A DNA stretch of 64,000 nucleotides, taken from Opitutaceae bacterium (GTDB taxonomy: Bacteria > Verrucomicrobiota > Verrucomicrobiia > Opitutales > Opitutaceae). The stretch is taken from the NCBI GenBank assembly GCA_030648295.1, contig JAUSID010000163.1, forward strand, positions 143,099 to 207,098, in the 5' to 3' direction. The notes below the pieces were generated by a model that was not told the DNA's origin, did not search any database, and worked only from the letters and a program-made list of their open reading frames with translations. The position numbers and the translations under genes were made by a program. Below are positions 1-10,100 of the stretch, piece by piece; within the stretch, counting starts at the first letter, position 1; each line of letters opens with the position of its first letter.

Positions 1-871
1 CGCTGGCGGTGAAATAGGTCTGCAGCCCGAGCAGCGAATAGGTGCCGCGAATCAGGGCGGACACACCTGAATCGTCGACCCCGAGATCCTTCAGGAAAGA
101 TTTCGCCTCTTCGGGTGTGAGATCGATGAGCTCGGATTCGATCTTCGCGGAAATCGGCACGTACGCCGCATCGTGGTGCGTGCGCACGTATCCCGCCACC
201 TGCTGGACGAACTTGTTCTGCTCGGCCGTCGCGAGATCGCTCTCGGCGACGTTGCAGGCGAAGAGCACCGGCTTGGCCGTGAGCAGTTGAAACAGGTTCA
301 TCAGGGACTTCTCGTCCTCCGTGGCGGCCAGCATGTTCGCCGTCTTCCCCGAATTCAGATGCGGCTCGAGCTTCTGGAGCAGCGCCATCTCGATGATCGC
401 GTCCTTTTCGCCCGACTTCGCCTTCTTTTGGGTTTTCTCCATCCGCTTCGTCACCGCCTCCAAATCGGCCAGCACGAGCTCGGTCGTGACGACCTCGATG
501 TCGCGGACCGGGTCGATGGTCGACATGGTGTGGAGGATGTCGGTGTCCTCGAAGCAGCGGACGACCTGGAGAAGGGCATCCACCTCGCGGATGTTGGCGA
601 GGAACTGATTGCCCAGCCCCTCGCCCTTGCTGGCGCCGGCGACGAGCCCCGCGATGTCGACGAACTCGATGGCGGCCGGAATCACGACGCCCGTTTTCGC
701 GATCGTCTGGAGCACGTACAGACGTGGGTCGGGTACGGTGACGACGCCGACATTGGGATCGATGGTGCAAAACGGATAGTTTGCCGCCTCGGCCTTCCGC
801 GAGCGGGTGAGCGCGTTGAAGAGAGTGGATTTGCCCACATTGGGCAGCCCGACGATGCCAGCTTTAAGCAT
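1..871 (-). CDS. ychF: Redox-regulated ribosome-binding ATPase YchF (Obg family), 3' end outside the window
   Basis: The reverse strand starts with ATG at 869-871 and reads MLKAGIVGLPNVGKSTLFNA, the YchF N-terminus with its G1 P-loop (GLPNVGKST, residues 8-16). The open frame then runs to the window edge, giving about 290 of the usual 365 or so residues. G3-like DIAGLVAGASKGEGLGNQ, typical of Obg-like P-loop NTPases, lies around residues 69-86. YchF binds the ribosome and hydrolyses ATP in preference to GTP; it has been linked to stress and translation control. The C-terminal TGS domain lies outside. It is divergent from rpsP, with a 287-bp gap. Identity is confident; completeness cannot be judged. 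Confidence 0.95.
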   Translation of the reverse strand, partial: MLKAGIVGLPNVGKSTLFNALTRSRKAEAANYPFCTIDPNVGVVTVPDPRLYVLQTIAKTGVVIPAAIEFVDIAGLVAGASKGEGLGNQFLANIREVDALLQVVRCFEDTDILHTMSTIDPVRDIEVVTTELVLADLEAVTKRMEKTQKKAKSGEKDAIIEMALLQKLEPHLNSGKTANMLAATEDEKSLMNLFQLLTAKPVLFACNVAESDLATAEQNKFVQQVAGYVRTHHDAAYVPISAKIESELIDLTPEEAKSFLKDLGVDDSGVSALIRGTYSLLGLQTYFTAS

Positions 872-1158
872 AGAAACCCGCCAACGTCGCGAGACGGCCC
901 GAATCGGTCAAGCCGGTTCGGGCCCGGTCGGTTTTGAATTTCGAGTTTTGGGCACCGAGTTGAAAGTCGCTTCGAGCCGTGAGAATAGCAGGCTGAAAAT
1001 CGCCCGCAAAAAACCTTGTGAAACCCGGAACCCACCAGCCGAAAGTCGAGACTGCAGCCAGTGCGCATGCGATACCGACGGCACGCTTGACAACGCCCGC
1101 GGCGCGGGCTGTTGTGCTCGGCTTTTCCAGGCAAGAATCGCTCCGCAAAACATCCGAC
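872..1158. other. Divergent intergenic region between ychF and rpsP
   Basis: This 287-bp gap separates two divergent genes and must hold promoters for both. I see no clear sigma-70 pair, no convincing small gene, and none of the short-repeat families that fill most other gaps. Open frames here are low-complexity read-through of no recognisable family. Confidence 0.4.
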
Positions 1159-1452
1159 ATGGCTCTCAAAATCCGTCTAACGAAGGTTGGTTCCGTGCAC
1201 CAGCCGCTCTATCGTGTGGTCGTCGCTGAGGCGCGTTCGCGCCGCGACGGTGCCGCGGTCGAAAACCTCGGCACTTATCGCCCCGGCGACAAGGGCAACC
1301 CCATCAAAATCAATATGGAGCGCGTCGAGTACTGGCTGAGCAAGGGCGCGAAACCCACCGACACGATGCACGCCATGATCAAGAAGGCCCGCCGAACGGC
1401 GGCGGCGAAAACCGAGGCGCCGGCGAAAGCTGAAGCGACCGTCGCCAGCTGA
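1159..1452 (+). CDS. rpsP: 30S ribosomal protein S16
   Basis: The 97-residue product begins MALKIRLTKVGSVHQPLYRV and contains the S16 segments AEARSRRDGAAVENLGTYRP and VEYWLSKGAKPTDT. S16 is an early-assembling protein of the small subunit. The open frame extends further upstream, but ATG 1159 matches the family N-terminus, so I use it. The last 20 residues are an Ala/Lys/Glu-rich tail beyond the conserved core, like the tail on L19 downstream. It heads an rpsP-trmD-rplS cluster. The gene that usually sits second, rimM, is missing, and a terminator-like hairpin follows rpsP directly. Confidence 0.97.
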   Translation: MALKIRLTKVGSVHQPLYRVVVAEARSRRDGAAVENLGTYRPGDKGNPIKINMERVEYWLSKGAKPTDTMHAMIKKARRTAAAKTEAPAKAEATVAS

Positions 1453-1477
1453 GTTTTCCGGCTCTCGTCAATTTCCG

Positions 1478-1520
1478 AAAAGTCGCCCAGCCTCAGCGGC
1501 TCGGGCGATTTTTCGTTTTG
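1478..1520 (+). terminator. Rho-independent terminator after rpsP
   Basis: TCGCCC (1483-1488) pairs with GGGCGA (1503-1508), and the inner AGCC pairs with GGCT across a small loop and one bulged base. A run of five T follows at 1509-1513, then TTTT after CG. It would separate rpsP from trmD transcription at least in part. Confidence 0.75.
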
Positions 1521-1555
1521 TGACGCCCGTACGGCCAAGGCTATGAATTCATCGT

Positions 1556-1653
1556 TTGTCATTCTGACTCGCAGCGGAAGCGGAGGGGAAGAATCCAGCG
1601 CCCAATGGCACGCGCGCACCGTGCTGGATCCTTCGCTGCGCTCAGGATGACAG
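1556..1653. repeat. TGTCATTCTGA palindromic repeat, copy 1
   Basis: A roughly 98-bp imperfect palindrome. The left arm TGTCATTCTGACTCGCAGCG and the right arm CGCTGCGCTCAGGATGACA are inverted, and the inner segments GAAGAATCCAG and GTGCTGGATCCTTCG are also inverted. A second full copy lies at 43685-43770 and a half copy at 63847-63893. It sits between rpsP and trmD, where rimM would be expected. Confidence 0.85.
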
Positions 1654-1681
1654 GCGGGGACTAATTCCGAATCCGCTTCCC

Positions 1682-2356
1682 ATGCCGCTGAAGATCGATG
1701 TCCTGACGCTGTTTCCGCGGATGCTCGACGGCTTTCTGGCCGAGAGCATCCTCGGCAAGGGCATCGCGGCCGGACACCTGGCGGTGAACGTGCACGACGT
1801 GCGCCAGTGGACCACGGACAAGCACCGCACCGCGGACGATCGCCCGTTTGGTGGCGGCGCCGGGATGGTGGTGAAACCCGAGCCGGTATTCGCGGCGATC
1901 GAGCAGCTGCAAACCCCGGGTTGCCGCCGGATTTATCTCACCCCCGACGGCGTGCCATTGTCGCCGGGGGTGGCGCAGGAGCTCTCGCAGCAGAGCCACC
2001 TGATTCTGCTCAGCGGCCATTATGAAGGCGTCGACCAGCGGATTCGCGATGTGCTGATCGATCAGGAGATCTCGATTGGCGATTATGTGCTTACCAACGG
2101 CACGCTTGCGGCCGCGGTACTCATCGATGCGCTCGCACGTTTCATCCCCGGTGTGCTCGGGGAGGAAAAGTCATTGACGCACGAATCCTTCACCAGCAAG
2201 TTGCTCGACTTTCCTCAGTATACGCGTCCCGCCGAATTTCGGGGCATGTCAGTTCCCGAGGTTCTACTCTCGGGCAACCATGCCGAAATCGAAAAATGGC
2301 GCCGTGCGCGCGCGGTGGAAAAAACACGCCAGGTACGTCCCGATTTACTGAAATAA
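1682..2356 (+). CDS. trmD: tRNA (guanine-37-N1)-methyltransferase
   Basis: The 224-residue protein makes m1G37 next to the anticodon of tRNAs that read CNN codons, using SAM and preventing +1 frameshifts. It begins MPLKIDVLTLFPRMLDGFL and shows the SPOUT knot signatures LLSGHYEGVDQRI (about residues 112-124) and EISIGDYVLTNGTLAAAVL, plus the active-site DDRPFGGGAGMV. C-terminal residues (RGMSVPEVLLSGNHAEIEKW) match the TrmD tail that folds over the active site. Length is normal. It lies 9 bp upstream of rplS, the conserved trmD-rplS pairing. Confidence 0.97.
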   Translation: MPLKIDVLTLFPRMLDGFLAESILGKGIAAGHLAVNVHDVRQWTTDKHRTADDRPFGGGAGMVVKPEPVFAAIEQLQTPGCRRIYLTPDGVPLSPGVAQELSQQSHLILLSGHYEGVDQRIRDVLIDQEISIGDYVLTNGTLAAAVLIDALARFIPGVLGEEKSLTHESFTSKLLDFPQYTRPAEFRGMSVPEVLLSGNHAEIEKWRRARAVEKTRQVRPDLLK

Positions 2357-2365
2357 TTCACTGCC

Positions 2366-2821
2366 ATGAACCCGATTATCCAAGAAATCACCTCCGCCCA
2401 GGTGAAGAAAGACATCACGCCGTTCAAAGTCGGCGACGGCGTGCGCGTGCACACGAAGGTCCGTGAGGGCGACAAGGAGCGCGTGCAGGTTTACGCGGGT
2501 ATTGTCATCGCGCGGAAGGGCCATGGCATTCACGAGACGTTCACCGTCCGCCGGCTGAGCTACGGCGAAGGTGTCGAGCGCGTATTTCCGGTGAACTCGC
2601 CGAACATCGAGAAGATCGAGGTCGAGCGCGAGTCCGAGGCGATGAAGGCGCGGCTGTACTATCTGCGCCGCCGCACGGGCAAGGCCGCGGTCGCCATCAA
2701 GGAAAAGGATCGCGCGGCCGAGATTCACGCCGAAAAACTCGCGGCCACCGCGAAGGCCGCGCCCGCGGAAAAGCCCGCGTCGGCCAAGGTCGCCGACGAG
2801 CCGGCGGCCGCGAAGAGCTGA
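2366..2821 (+). CDS. rplS: 50S ribosomal protein L19 with a long C-terminal tail
   Basis: L19 lies at the subunit interface. The core (residues 1-115 or so) is clear: [20 protein letters not shown], then [38 protein letters not shown] and [14 protein letters not shown]. At 151 residues it is about 35 longer than typical L19; the extra C-terminus is Ala/Lys/Glu-rich ([19 protein letters not shown]) and likely disordered. ATG 2366 is 9 bp after trmD. A strong terminator follows. Confidence 0.97.
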   Translation: MNPIIQEITSAQVKKDITPFKVGDGVRVHTKVREGDKERVQVYAGIVIARKGHGIHETFTVRRLSYGEGVERVFPVNSPNIEKIEVERESEAMKARLYYLRRRTGKAAVAIKEKDRAAEIHAEKLAATAKAAPAEKPASAKVADEPAAAKS

Positions 2822-2857
2822 GCGAGCGGAAAGCATTCCAACATTCCGATCTTGCAG

Positions 2858-2891
2858 GAGCGAGCCCCCGAAAGGCTCGCTCTTTTTTTTT
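2858..2891 (+). terminator. Rho-independent terminator after rplS
   Basis: GAGCGAGCC (2858-2866) pairs perfectly with GGCTCGCTC (2874-2882) around the 7-nt loop CCCGAAA, followed by nine T at 2883-2891. This is a textbook intrinsic terminator closing the ribosomal cluster. Confidence 0.95.
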
Positions 2892-2933
2892 GATCGGTCG
2901 GATCCGACCGATCGGACCGATCCGACCGATCCC
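2892..2933. repeat. Short-period GATCGGTC/GACCGATC array
   Basis: A 22-bp perfect palindrome (2892-2913, GATCGGTCGGA mirrored) runs into two more GACCGATC units. It directly abuts the T-run of the rplS terminator and lies just upstream of transketolase. It resembles the other short-period arrays in the window: few-nt units, mixed direct and inverted. Confidence 0.8.
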
Positions 2934-2997
2934 ATTCCCGAAAACTTCTGGCTTCCCCGCCGCCGGCGCGCTCTCTACGTCTAGGCGGATTTTTCTC

Positions 2998-4992
2998 ATG
3001 ACCCTGCAAACTCATCTCCTCGCCAAAGCTGCCAACCAGGCGCGCGGTCTCGCCATCGATGCGGTGCACGCGTGTTCCTCCGGCCACCTCGGGCTGCCGC
3101 TGGGTGCGGCTGAAATTGGCGCCGTGCTTTTTGGTCATGCACTCTCGCACAACCCGGCGCGGCCGCGCTGGCTCAACCGCGATCGGTTCATCCTCTCGGC
3201 CGGTCATGGCTCGATGTTCCTCTATTCGTGGCTGCACCTCAGCGGCTACGATCTGCCGCTCGAGCAGGTGAAGAATTTTCGCGCGCTGCACAGCCTCACG
3301 CCGGGACACCCGGAGTTTCGCGATACGCCGGGCGTCGAATGCACCACCGGCCCGCTGGGGCAGGGCGTCGGCAATGCCGTCGGCATGGCCATGGCGGGCC
3401 AGATGGCGGCGGCGCGGTTCAACACGCCCGAGCATCCAGTTTTCGACTACCACGTCGTCTGCCTCGCCGGTGACGGCTGCATGCAGGAGGGCGTGACGAT
3501 GGAGGCGGTCGCGTTCGCCGGCCACCAGAAGCTCGACAACCTGATCCTGATTTACGACTCGAACGACGTCACGCTCGACGCCATGGCGGCGAAAACCCAG
3601 AGCGAGAACACCGCTCTGCGGTTCAAGGCCATCGGCTGGGACGTCCAGACGATCGACGGCCACGACATGGCCGCCTTCCTGAAGGCCCTCAACAAGGCGA
3701 AAAAGGCCAGGAGCGGAAAGCCTCAGTTCATCATCGCGCGCACCACGATCGGGAAAGGCATTCCCGAGGTCGCGGGCACGGCCAAGGGCCACGGCGAAGG
3801 TGGTGCCAAGTTTGCGGATACGGCGCGCGCCGGGCTCGGCCTGCCGGCGGACCAGCACTTTTTCGTAAGCGACGACGTCCGCGCGTATTTCACCCAGCAC
3901 AAGGAACGGCTGATCCGCGCCTGCAACAAGTGGTCGAAAACCTTTAAGGCGTGGCGCGAGGCGAATCCGGACAAGGCCGCGCTGCTCGATGCGGCTGGCG
4001 CCGAAAAGGGCCCCGACGCCGCGGCGTTGCTGGAAAAGATTCCGCTGTTCCCCGCCGATGCGAAGCTCGCCACCCGCGCCGCGGGTCGCGATGTGCTCCA
4101 GCCGATTGCGGCCGCGCTGCCGCTCGTGATCGGCGGCAGCGCCGATCTCTATGGTTCGACGCTGAACTACATCGCGGCGGACAAGGATTTCGATCCCAGC
4201 AATCGCTCCGGCCGCAACATCCGCTTCGGCATCCGCGAGCATGGCATGGCCGCCATAGCGAATGGCGTCGCGTATGACGGGCTGTTCCGCCCCACCATCG
4301 CCACGTTCCTCGTGTTTGCGGATTACTCGCGGCCGTCGATGCGGCTGGCGGCGCTGTCGCGCCTGCCGGTTGTGTACGTGTACACCCATGACTCCGTCGG
4401 CGTTGGCGAAGACGGCCCGACGCACCAGCCGGTGGAGACGATCTCGGGGCTGCGGGTGATTCCGCACCTCGATCTGATCCGTCCGGCTGATCCGGAGGAG
4501 ACGGCGGGCGCATTTGCGGCCGCGCTCGAACGGATGGACGGACCAACGTTGATCGCGCTGACGCGGCAGGTGCTGCCGACGCTGAACGATATTCCGGCGC
4601 AGACGCGGCGTGAAGGCGCGCTGAAGGGCGGCTACGTCGCGCGGAAGGAAACCGGCCCGCTCACGCACATCGTGATCGCGACCGGCAGCGAGGTGCAATA
4701 CGCGCTCGCGGCCGCAAAGCAGGTCGGTGGCGGCGTGCGCGTGGTCTCAATGCCATCGACGCAGCGATTCGATCGCCAGCCGCCCGAATACCGCGAGAGC
4801 GTGCTGCCCGCGTCGTGCCGGAAGCGCGTTGCGATCGAGGCCGGTGTCACCGCCTCGTGGCACCGGTACGTCGGTCTCGATGGCAGGATCATCGGCATCG
4901 ATCGTTTCGGACTCAGCGCGCCGGCCGCCACCGTGTTCAAGGAACTCGGGATCACGACGGAAGCCGTCGTCGCCGCGGTGCAATCGCTGTAG
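2998..4992 (+). CDS. tkt: Transketolase
   Basis: TPP-dependent transfer of two-carbon units in the pentose phosphate pathway. The 664-residue product carries the N-terminal signature [20 protein letters not shown], the TPP-binding segment [16 protein letters not shown]...DSNDVTLD, the catalytic His motif [15 protein letters not shown], and the pyrimidine-domain motif [17 protein letters not shown] 2998 matches the family start; an upstream in-frame start would translate the repeat array before it. Normal length. A GC hairpin follows at 5125. Confidence 0.96.
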   Translation: MTLQTHLLAKAANQARGLAIDAVHACSSGHLGLPLGAAEIGAVLFGHALSHNPARPRWLNRDRFILSAGHGSMFLYSWLHLSGYDLPLEQVKNFRALHSLTPGHPEFRDTPGVECTTGPLGQGVGNAVGMAMAGQMAAARFNTPEHPVFDYHVVCLAGDGCMQEGVTMEAVAFAGHQKLDNLILIYDSNDVTLDAMAAKTQSENTALRFKAIGWDVQTIDGHDMAAFLKALNKAKKARSGKPQFIIARTTIGKGIPEVAGTAKGHGEGGAKFADTARAGLGLPADQHFFVSDDVRAYFTQHKERLIRACNKWSKTFKAWREANPDKAALLDAAGAEKGPDAAALLEKIPLFPADAKLATRAAGRDVLQPIAAALPLVIGGSADLYGSTLNYIAADKDFDPSNRSGRNIRFGIREHGMAAIANGVAYDGLFRPTIATFLVFADYSRPSMRLAALSRLPVVYVYTHDSVGVGEDGPTHQPVETISGLRVIPHLDLIRPADPEETAGAFAAALERMDGPTLIALTRQVLPTLNDIPAQTRREGALKGGYVARKETGPLTHIVIATGSEVQYALAAAKQVGGGVRVVSMPSTQRFDRQPPEYRESVLPASCRKRVAIEAGVTASWHRYVGLDGRIIGIDRFGLSAPAATVFKELGITTEAVVAAVQSL

Positions 4993-5261
4993 CCCGCATT
5001 CTCGACCTTCGCTTGGGTATTCACCCTGGTTCGACGGCCGAGGGGGTGTTGGGGTTGGCGCTGGTCTCGGGTTCATGCGGGCTAAATGCAAAATGCGCCG
5101 GAGGCGCACAAGCCGCCGCGGTTTACCCGCCTTCGGCGGGTTTTCCCCGCCGCCGGGAAATCGCGACGGCCATCACGTGCGCCAGCGCGCATCGGCACAC
5201 CCGGCGGTTACGCCTCAGGGTACCGCCTGAAAAATTTCCCGGCTGCACGCTTGCAATTATC
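4993..5261. other. Intergenic region between tkt and marR
   Basis: This stretch contains a terminator-like hairpin (5125-5144) and GC-rich sequence, with no gene I can support. The marR promoter probably lies in its last 80 bp, beside the palindromic operator at 5262. Confidence 0.4.
5125..5144 (+). terminator. Possible terminator after tkt
   Basis: ACCCGCC (5125-5131), loop TTC, GGCGGGT (5135-5141), then only three more T. The stem is strong but the U-tract is short. The sequence also resembles the TTTACCCGCCTTTGGCGG repeats at about 20728 and 43630, so it may be a repeat rather than a dedicated terminator. Confidence 0.5.
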
Positions 5262-5275
5262 GTTAGGGCCCTAAC
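5262..5275. promoter_or_regulatory. Perfect palindrome, likely MarR operator
   Basis: GTTAGGGCCCTAAC is a perfect 14-bp palindrome ending 20 bp before the marR start codon. MarR dimers bind short palindromes that overlap their own promoters, so I infer that this site autoregulates the marR-efflux operon. I did not see a second copy in the window. Confidence 0.65.
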
Positions 5276-5295
5276 TATCTGTCGCCTTATTTTCC

Positions 5296-5868
5296 ATGCC
5301 GCTCTTGATGTTAAAGGATCTGCCGCGTTACGAGTGTCTCCTCGAGGCGGCGCGCGAGTTTCCCGATCTCGATCCGTCCGCCACCGAGGTTGTCCTCCAT
5401 TTGCTCCGCAGCGGTGACGACGCGTTTCGCGTCATCGATTTCCACCTCGCGCAGCACGACATCTCCCAGGGCCGGTTCGGCGTCTTGATGGCACTGTGGA
5501 CGAGCTGCCGGCGCGAAGGCGGCCACGTTCCGCTCACGCCGGCCGAGCTGGCCGAGCACACGGGCGTGACGCGCGCGACTATCACCGGACTCGTCGACAC
5601 GCTCGAAAGATCCGGCCTCGTCACGCGCAAACCGCACACCGACGATCGTCGGATGATGTCCGTTGGGCTCACGAGCAAGGGCGACAAACTCCTGCGTAAA
5701 ATCCTGCCCGCCCATTTCCGCCGCATGGCGTGGCTGATGAGCCCGCTCAATGAACAGGAGCGGAAGACGCTCGTGCGGCTGCTGACCAAGGTTACGCAAC
5801 GCGCGACGGAATCGCCGAGCCTGACGCCGACGCCGCGGCCGGCCGCTGAAGTTCCACCTCCGTTTTAG
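5296..5868 (+). CDS. MarR-family transcriptional regulator of the efflux operon
   Basis: A 190-residue winged-helix regulator. The wHTH is visible at about residues 76-130: LTPAELAEHTGVTRATITGL (recognition helix) and the wing RKPHTDDRRMMSVGLTSKG. MarR proteins usually repress adjacent efflux genes and release DNA on binding small aromatic ligands. The adaptor gene starts 24 bp downstream, so it is likely the first gene of the operon. ATG 5296 is used; ATG 5311 (MLKDLPRYE) is a possible alternative. The last 20 residues are Pro-rich and not part of the fold. Confidence 0.9.
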   Translation: MPLLMLKDLPRYECLLEAAREFPDLDPSATEVVLHLLRSGDDAFRVIDFHLAQHDISQGRFGVLMALWTSCRREGGHVPLTPAELAEHTGVTRATITGLVDTLERSGLVTRKPHTDDRRMMSVGLTSKGDKLLRKILPAHFRRMAWLMSPLNEQERKTLVRLLTKVTQRATESPSLTPTPRPAAEVPPPF

Positions 5869-5892
5869 CTCCCTCCTCCTCTCCTCGTTCCC

Positions 5893-7035
5893 ATGCTCAA
5901 AAAGATCCTCCAATTCATCGCCAGCGTGATCGTCGTCGGACTGATCATCGCGGGCCCGCTGATGCTGGTGAAGCGCGGCCAGTTCAAGTCCATGGCCGAT
6001 GCCGGAGCCGGCGTGGTCATGCTGCCGACCACGGTCACAGCCGCGCCGGCGAAGGCGGAATCGTGGGAAGACACCCTCAACGCCACGGGTTCAGTCGCCG
6101 CCGTCCAGGGTGTCACCGTGGGCGCGGAAGTACCGGGGAAGATCGTGAAGCTCGCCTTCGAGTCGGGCACGACGGTCGAGGCGGGCGCGGTGCTCGTCCA
6201 ACTCGACATCTCGATCGAGGAGGCGCAGCTGCGTGCGGCCGAGGCATCCGCGGCGCTGGCGGCGGCGAACCGCGAGCGGGCGCGCGAGCTGCGGCAGTCG
6301 AATACGAATTCCCAGGCTGAACTCGACGCCGCCGAGGCCCAGGCCAAGCAGGCCGCCGCCCAGGCGGACAGCCTGCGCGCCGTCATTGCGAAGAAAACCA
6401 TTCGCGCCCCGTTCGCCGGCCGGCTCGGGTTGCGGCTGGTCAACCTCGGCCAGATTCTGCACGAGGGTGACGCGATCACGACGCTCCAGACGCTCGATCC
6501 GATCTACGTGAATTTTTCGCTACCGCAGCAGCGGCTTCCGCAGGTGACGACTGGAACGTCGATTCGTGTCATCACTGATGCGGCGCCGGGAGTGATCTTC
6601 AGCGGCAAGGTGAACGCGATCAATCCCGAGGTCGACCTCGCCACGCGCAACATCCGCGTTCAGGCGACCATTCCCAATGAGGGCGAGAAGCTGCGCGCCG
6701 GCATGTTCGCGAATGTCGAGGTCGTGCTGCCGGAAAAGAAGCCGGTGCTTTCGATTCCTGCGACCGCCATCATGTATGCGCCGTATGGCGATTCCGTTTT
6801 CGTGATCGACGAAAAGAAAAACGAACAGAGCGGCAAGGTGGAGAAGATCCTCCGCCAGCAGTTCGTCCGCCTCGGGCCCGCGCGCGGCGATTTCGTCAGC
6901 GTCGTCGACGGATTGAAAGAGGGCGAAATCGTCGTCACGTCAGGCGTCTTCAAGATGCGCCCGGGCATGGCCGTGGTCATCGACAATACGCTCGCGCCCG
7001 ACGCGCAGCTCGCCCCAAAGCCAAAGAATGCATGA
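5893..7035 (+). CDS. RND efflux periplasmic adaptor subunit (membrane fusion protein)
   Basis: A 380-residue MFP linking an inner-membrane RND pump to a TolC-like channel. Residues 7-26 form one N-terminal membrane segment (IASVIVVGLIIAGPLMLV). Then come a lipoyl half (VTVGAEVPGKIVKLAFESGT), an Ala-rich alpha-hairpin of about 60 residues, the second lipoyl half (TIRAPFAGRLGLRLVNLGQI), a beta-barrel and a membrane-proximal domain. It resembles MexH/AcrA-type adaptors, but there is no lipobox Cys, so it is probably anchored by the uncleaved N-terminal helix. The pump gene follows within 86 bp. Confidence 0.93.
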   Translation: MLKKILQFIASVIVVGLIIAGPLMLVKRGQFKSMADAGAGVVMLPTTVTAAPAKAESWEDTLNATGSVAAVQGVTVGAEVPGKIVKLAFESGTTVEAGAVLVQLDISIEEAQLRAAEASAALAAANRERARELRQSNTNSQAELDAAEAQAKQAAAQADSLRAVIAKKTIRAPFAGRLGLRLVNLGQILHEGDAITTLQTLDPIYVNFSLPQQRLPQVTTGTSIRVITDAAPGVIFSGKVNAINPEVDLATRNIRVQATIPNEGEKLRAGMFANVEVVLPEKKPVLSIPATAIMYAPYGDSVFVIDEKKNEQSGKVEKILRQQFVRLGPARGDFVSVVDGLKEGEIVVTSGVFKMRPGMAVVIDNTLAPDAQLAPKPKNA

Positions 7036-7086
7036 CGAGGCTTCGCCTCGGACCAAAGACCAGGGACCAAGGACCAGAGACCACAA
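7036..7086. repeat. Hairpin plus GACCAAGGACCAGAGA short-period array
   Basis: CGAGGC-TTC-GCCTCG (7036-7050) is followed by five degenerate repeats of about 7 nt (GACCAAA, GACCAGG, GACCAAG, GACCAGA, GACCACA). The array lies between the adaptor stop and the pump start. It is open in the pump frame, which is why the pump could appear to have an N-terminal extension. Confidence 0.75.
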
Positions 7087-7120
7087 CCCGTCCGCGCCCG
7101 GCGACCGTCCTGCATCACCG

Positions 7121-10100
7121 ATGAAATCTTCCGCCTTTACCGACCTCTTCATCCGCCGCCCGGTTCTCGCCGTGGTGGTCAATCTCGTGATCGTGATCGC
7201 GGGCGTCCAGGCCTGGCGCTCGCTCAACGTCCGCCAGTATCCGCGCAGCGAAAACTCCGCCGTCACGATCAACACCGTGTATGTCGGCGCGAGCGCCGAG
7301 CTCGTCCGCGGCTTCGTGACCACGCCGCTGGAGCGCGCCATCGCTTCGGCCGATGGCATCGATTATCTCCAGTCGAAAAGCCTCCAGAGCTTCTCCTCGA
7401 TCACGGCGCGGCTGAAACTCAATTACGACCCGACCAAGGCCCTGGCGGAAATCACCTCGAAGGTGAACCAGGTACGGAACGATCTGCCGCCGGAAGCCGA
7501 GGTGCCGTCGATCTCGGTCGAATCCGCGGATTCACAGATCGCGTCAGCCTACCTGAGCTTCGTCTCGGAAATCCTTTCGCACGCGGAAATCACCGATTAC
7601 CTCGTGCGGGTGGTTCAGCCGCGACTGGCCGCACTCGCCGGCGTGCAGCGGGCGGAAGTACTCGGCGCACGCACGTTCGCGATGCGGGTCTGGCTGAAAC
7701 CCGACAAGATGGCGGCGCTGAACGTCAGCCCGGCGCAGGTTCGCCAGGCGCTGGCCGCGAACAATTATCTCGCCGCGGTCGGCAGCACCAAGGGCGCGCT
7801 CGTGCAGGTGAATCTCACCGCCAACACCGACCTGCACTCGGTCGACGAATTCAAGCGGCTGGTCATCAAGCAGCAGAACGACACGATCGTGCGGCTCGAG
7901 GACATTGCCGACGTCGTCCTGGGCGCGGAGGATTACGACACCGAGGTCCGCTATACGGGCCAGACGGCCGTGTTCATCGGCGTGTTTCCGCTGCCGAATG
8001 CGAACACGATCGACGTCGTCCGCCGCGTCCGCACCGAACTCGACACGCTGAAGCGCGATTTGCCGACGGGGCTGCAGGCGCAGATTGGATACGACGCGTC
8101 GCGCTACATCACCAACGCGATCAACGAGGTCACCCACACGCTGATCGACACACTGATCATCGTGGTGGTGGTCATCTTCCTTTTCCTCGGTTCGTTCCGT
8201 TCCGTGCTCGTGCCGGTGATTGCGATCCCGGTTTCGCTGATCGGCGGAATTTTCCTCATGCAGGTTTTCGGGTTCACGCTCAACCTGCTCACGCTGCTCG
8301 CGATTGTGCTCTCGGTCGGTCTCGTCGTCGACGACGCAATCGTCGTGGTCGAAAACGTCGAACGGCACCTGCGCGAGGGACGCACACCGCGGGAGGCTGC
8401 GCTCCTGGGTGCGCGTGAACTCGTCGGGCCCGTCATCGCGATGACGATCACGCTCGCGGCGGTGTACGCGCCGATCGGGTTGCAGGGTGGTTTGACGGGC
8501 GCGCTGTTCCGGGAATTTGCGCTGACGCTCGCCGGCGCCGTCACGATTTCAGGTGTCGTCGCGCTGACGCTGTCGCCCATGATGTCGGCCAAACTCCTGC
8601 GCAGCGCGGCGGAGGAGGAGCGCGGTTTCACCGGGTGGGTCAACCACCGGTTCGACAAGTTGCGGCAGGCCTACGGCCGTGTCCTCGGCCGGACGCTCGA
8701 GATGCGGCCGGTGGTTTACGCCGTCTGGATCGTGGTCGCGTTGTGCACCGTGCCGATGTTCATGATGTCGCCGAAGGAACTGGCGCCGACGGAGGACCAG
8801 GGCTTCCTCTTCGGCGCGATCAACGCGCCCGCGAATGCCACGGCCGAGCACAAGAGTTTCTATGCCCGCGGCGTCGAGCGCGCGTTCCTCAGCACGCCGG
8901 AAGTCGCGTTTACCTTTCAAATCATCCTTCCGCCGTCGGCCGCGGCCGCCTTCGGCGTCGACGGATTCGCCGGCATGATCACGAAGCCGTGGAGCGAGCG
9001 AAAGCGCAGTGTGATGGAGATCCTGCCCGAGGTGCAGGGCAAGCTGGCAGAGATTCCAGGCATCGAAGTGTTCGCCGGCACGCCCTCCGCACTGCCGGGC
9101 GGCAGCCAGTTTCCCGTCGAATTCGTGATCGCGTCGACGGGCGACACGCCGCAGCTGCTCGAGTTCGCGCAGAAGATCTCGATGAAGGCGGCGCAGAGCG
9201 GGTTCTTCTTCTTCCCGCCGATCATCGATCTGAAATACGATCAGCCGCAGTCGGAGGTCGTGATCGATCGCGAGAAGGTGGCGGCGCTCGGACTCAATCT
9301 CGCGCAAGTGGGCGCGGATCTCGCCGCCGCGCTCGGCGGGAATTTCGTCAACCGGTTCAACATTGCCGGCCGCAGTTACAAGGTGATCGCGCAAATCGAG
9401 CGCAGCCAGCGGCTCAATCCCGATCAACTGCGCGACATCCACGTCAATGGACCCAAGGGCGAACTGATCCCGCTCAGTTCGATCGCGCACATCGAGAACC
9501 GCACGGTGCCCCGTTCGCTGAACCGGTTCCAGCAGCTGAATGCCGTGAAGCTCTCGGCCATGACGAACCGCACCCTCGATGAGGCGTTGAAGGTGCTCGA
9601 GAACGCGGCCAAGGAGATCCTGCCGCCCGGCTACACCGTCGATTACACCGGCGAGTCGCGCCAGCTGCGCCAGGAGGGCAACAAGTTCCTGCCGGCGTTC
9701 ATGCTCGCGATCGTGCTGATCTTCCTCGCGCTCGCCGTGCAGTTTAATTCTTTCCGCGATCCGGTGGTGATCCTGCTTGGCTCGGTTCCGCTCGCGATGT
9801 TCGGCGCGCTCGCCTTTACGTTCCTGAAAATGCCGAACCCGAACATGCCGCATTGGACCAGCGGCTGGACCACCACGCTGAACATCTACGCGCAGGTTGG
9901 ACTCGTGACGCTCGTCGGCCTCATCGCCAAGAACGGCATCCTCGTCGTCGAGTTCGCGAACAAGCTCCAGGAGCAGGGCCGCTCGAAGCTCGACGCGGTG
10001 CACGAGGCGGCGATGACACGGCTGCGACCGGTGCTGATGACCAGCGCGGCAACCATCGCGGGTCACTTCCCGCTGACCCTCGTGACGGGCGCGGGCGCGG

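Noticed and set aside
2725..4698. Long open frame of 657 codons antisense to transketolase
   Set aside because: It is the shadow of a GC-rich gene: Arg/Ala/His-rich, no recognisable family, and the plus-strand frame is a certain transketolase. Similar shadows over the RND pump (8549-10393), ileS (19168-20355), uvrA (39882-41702) and clpC (54086-56722) were left out for the same reason.
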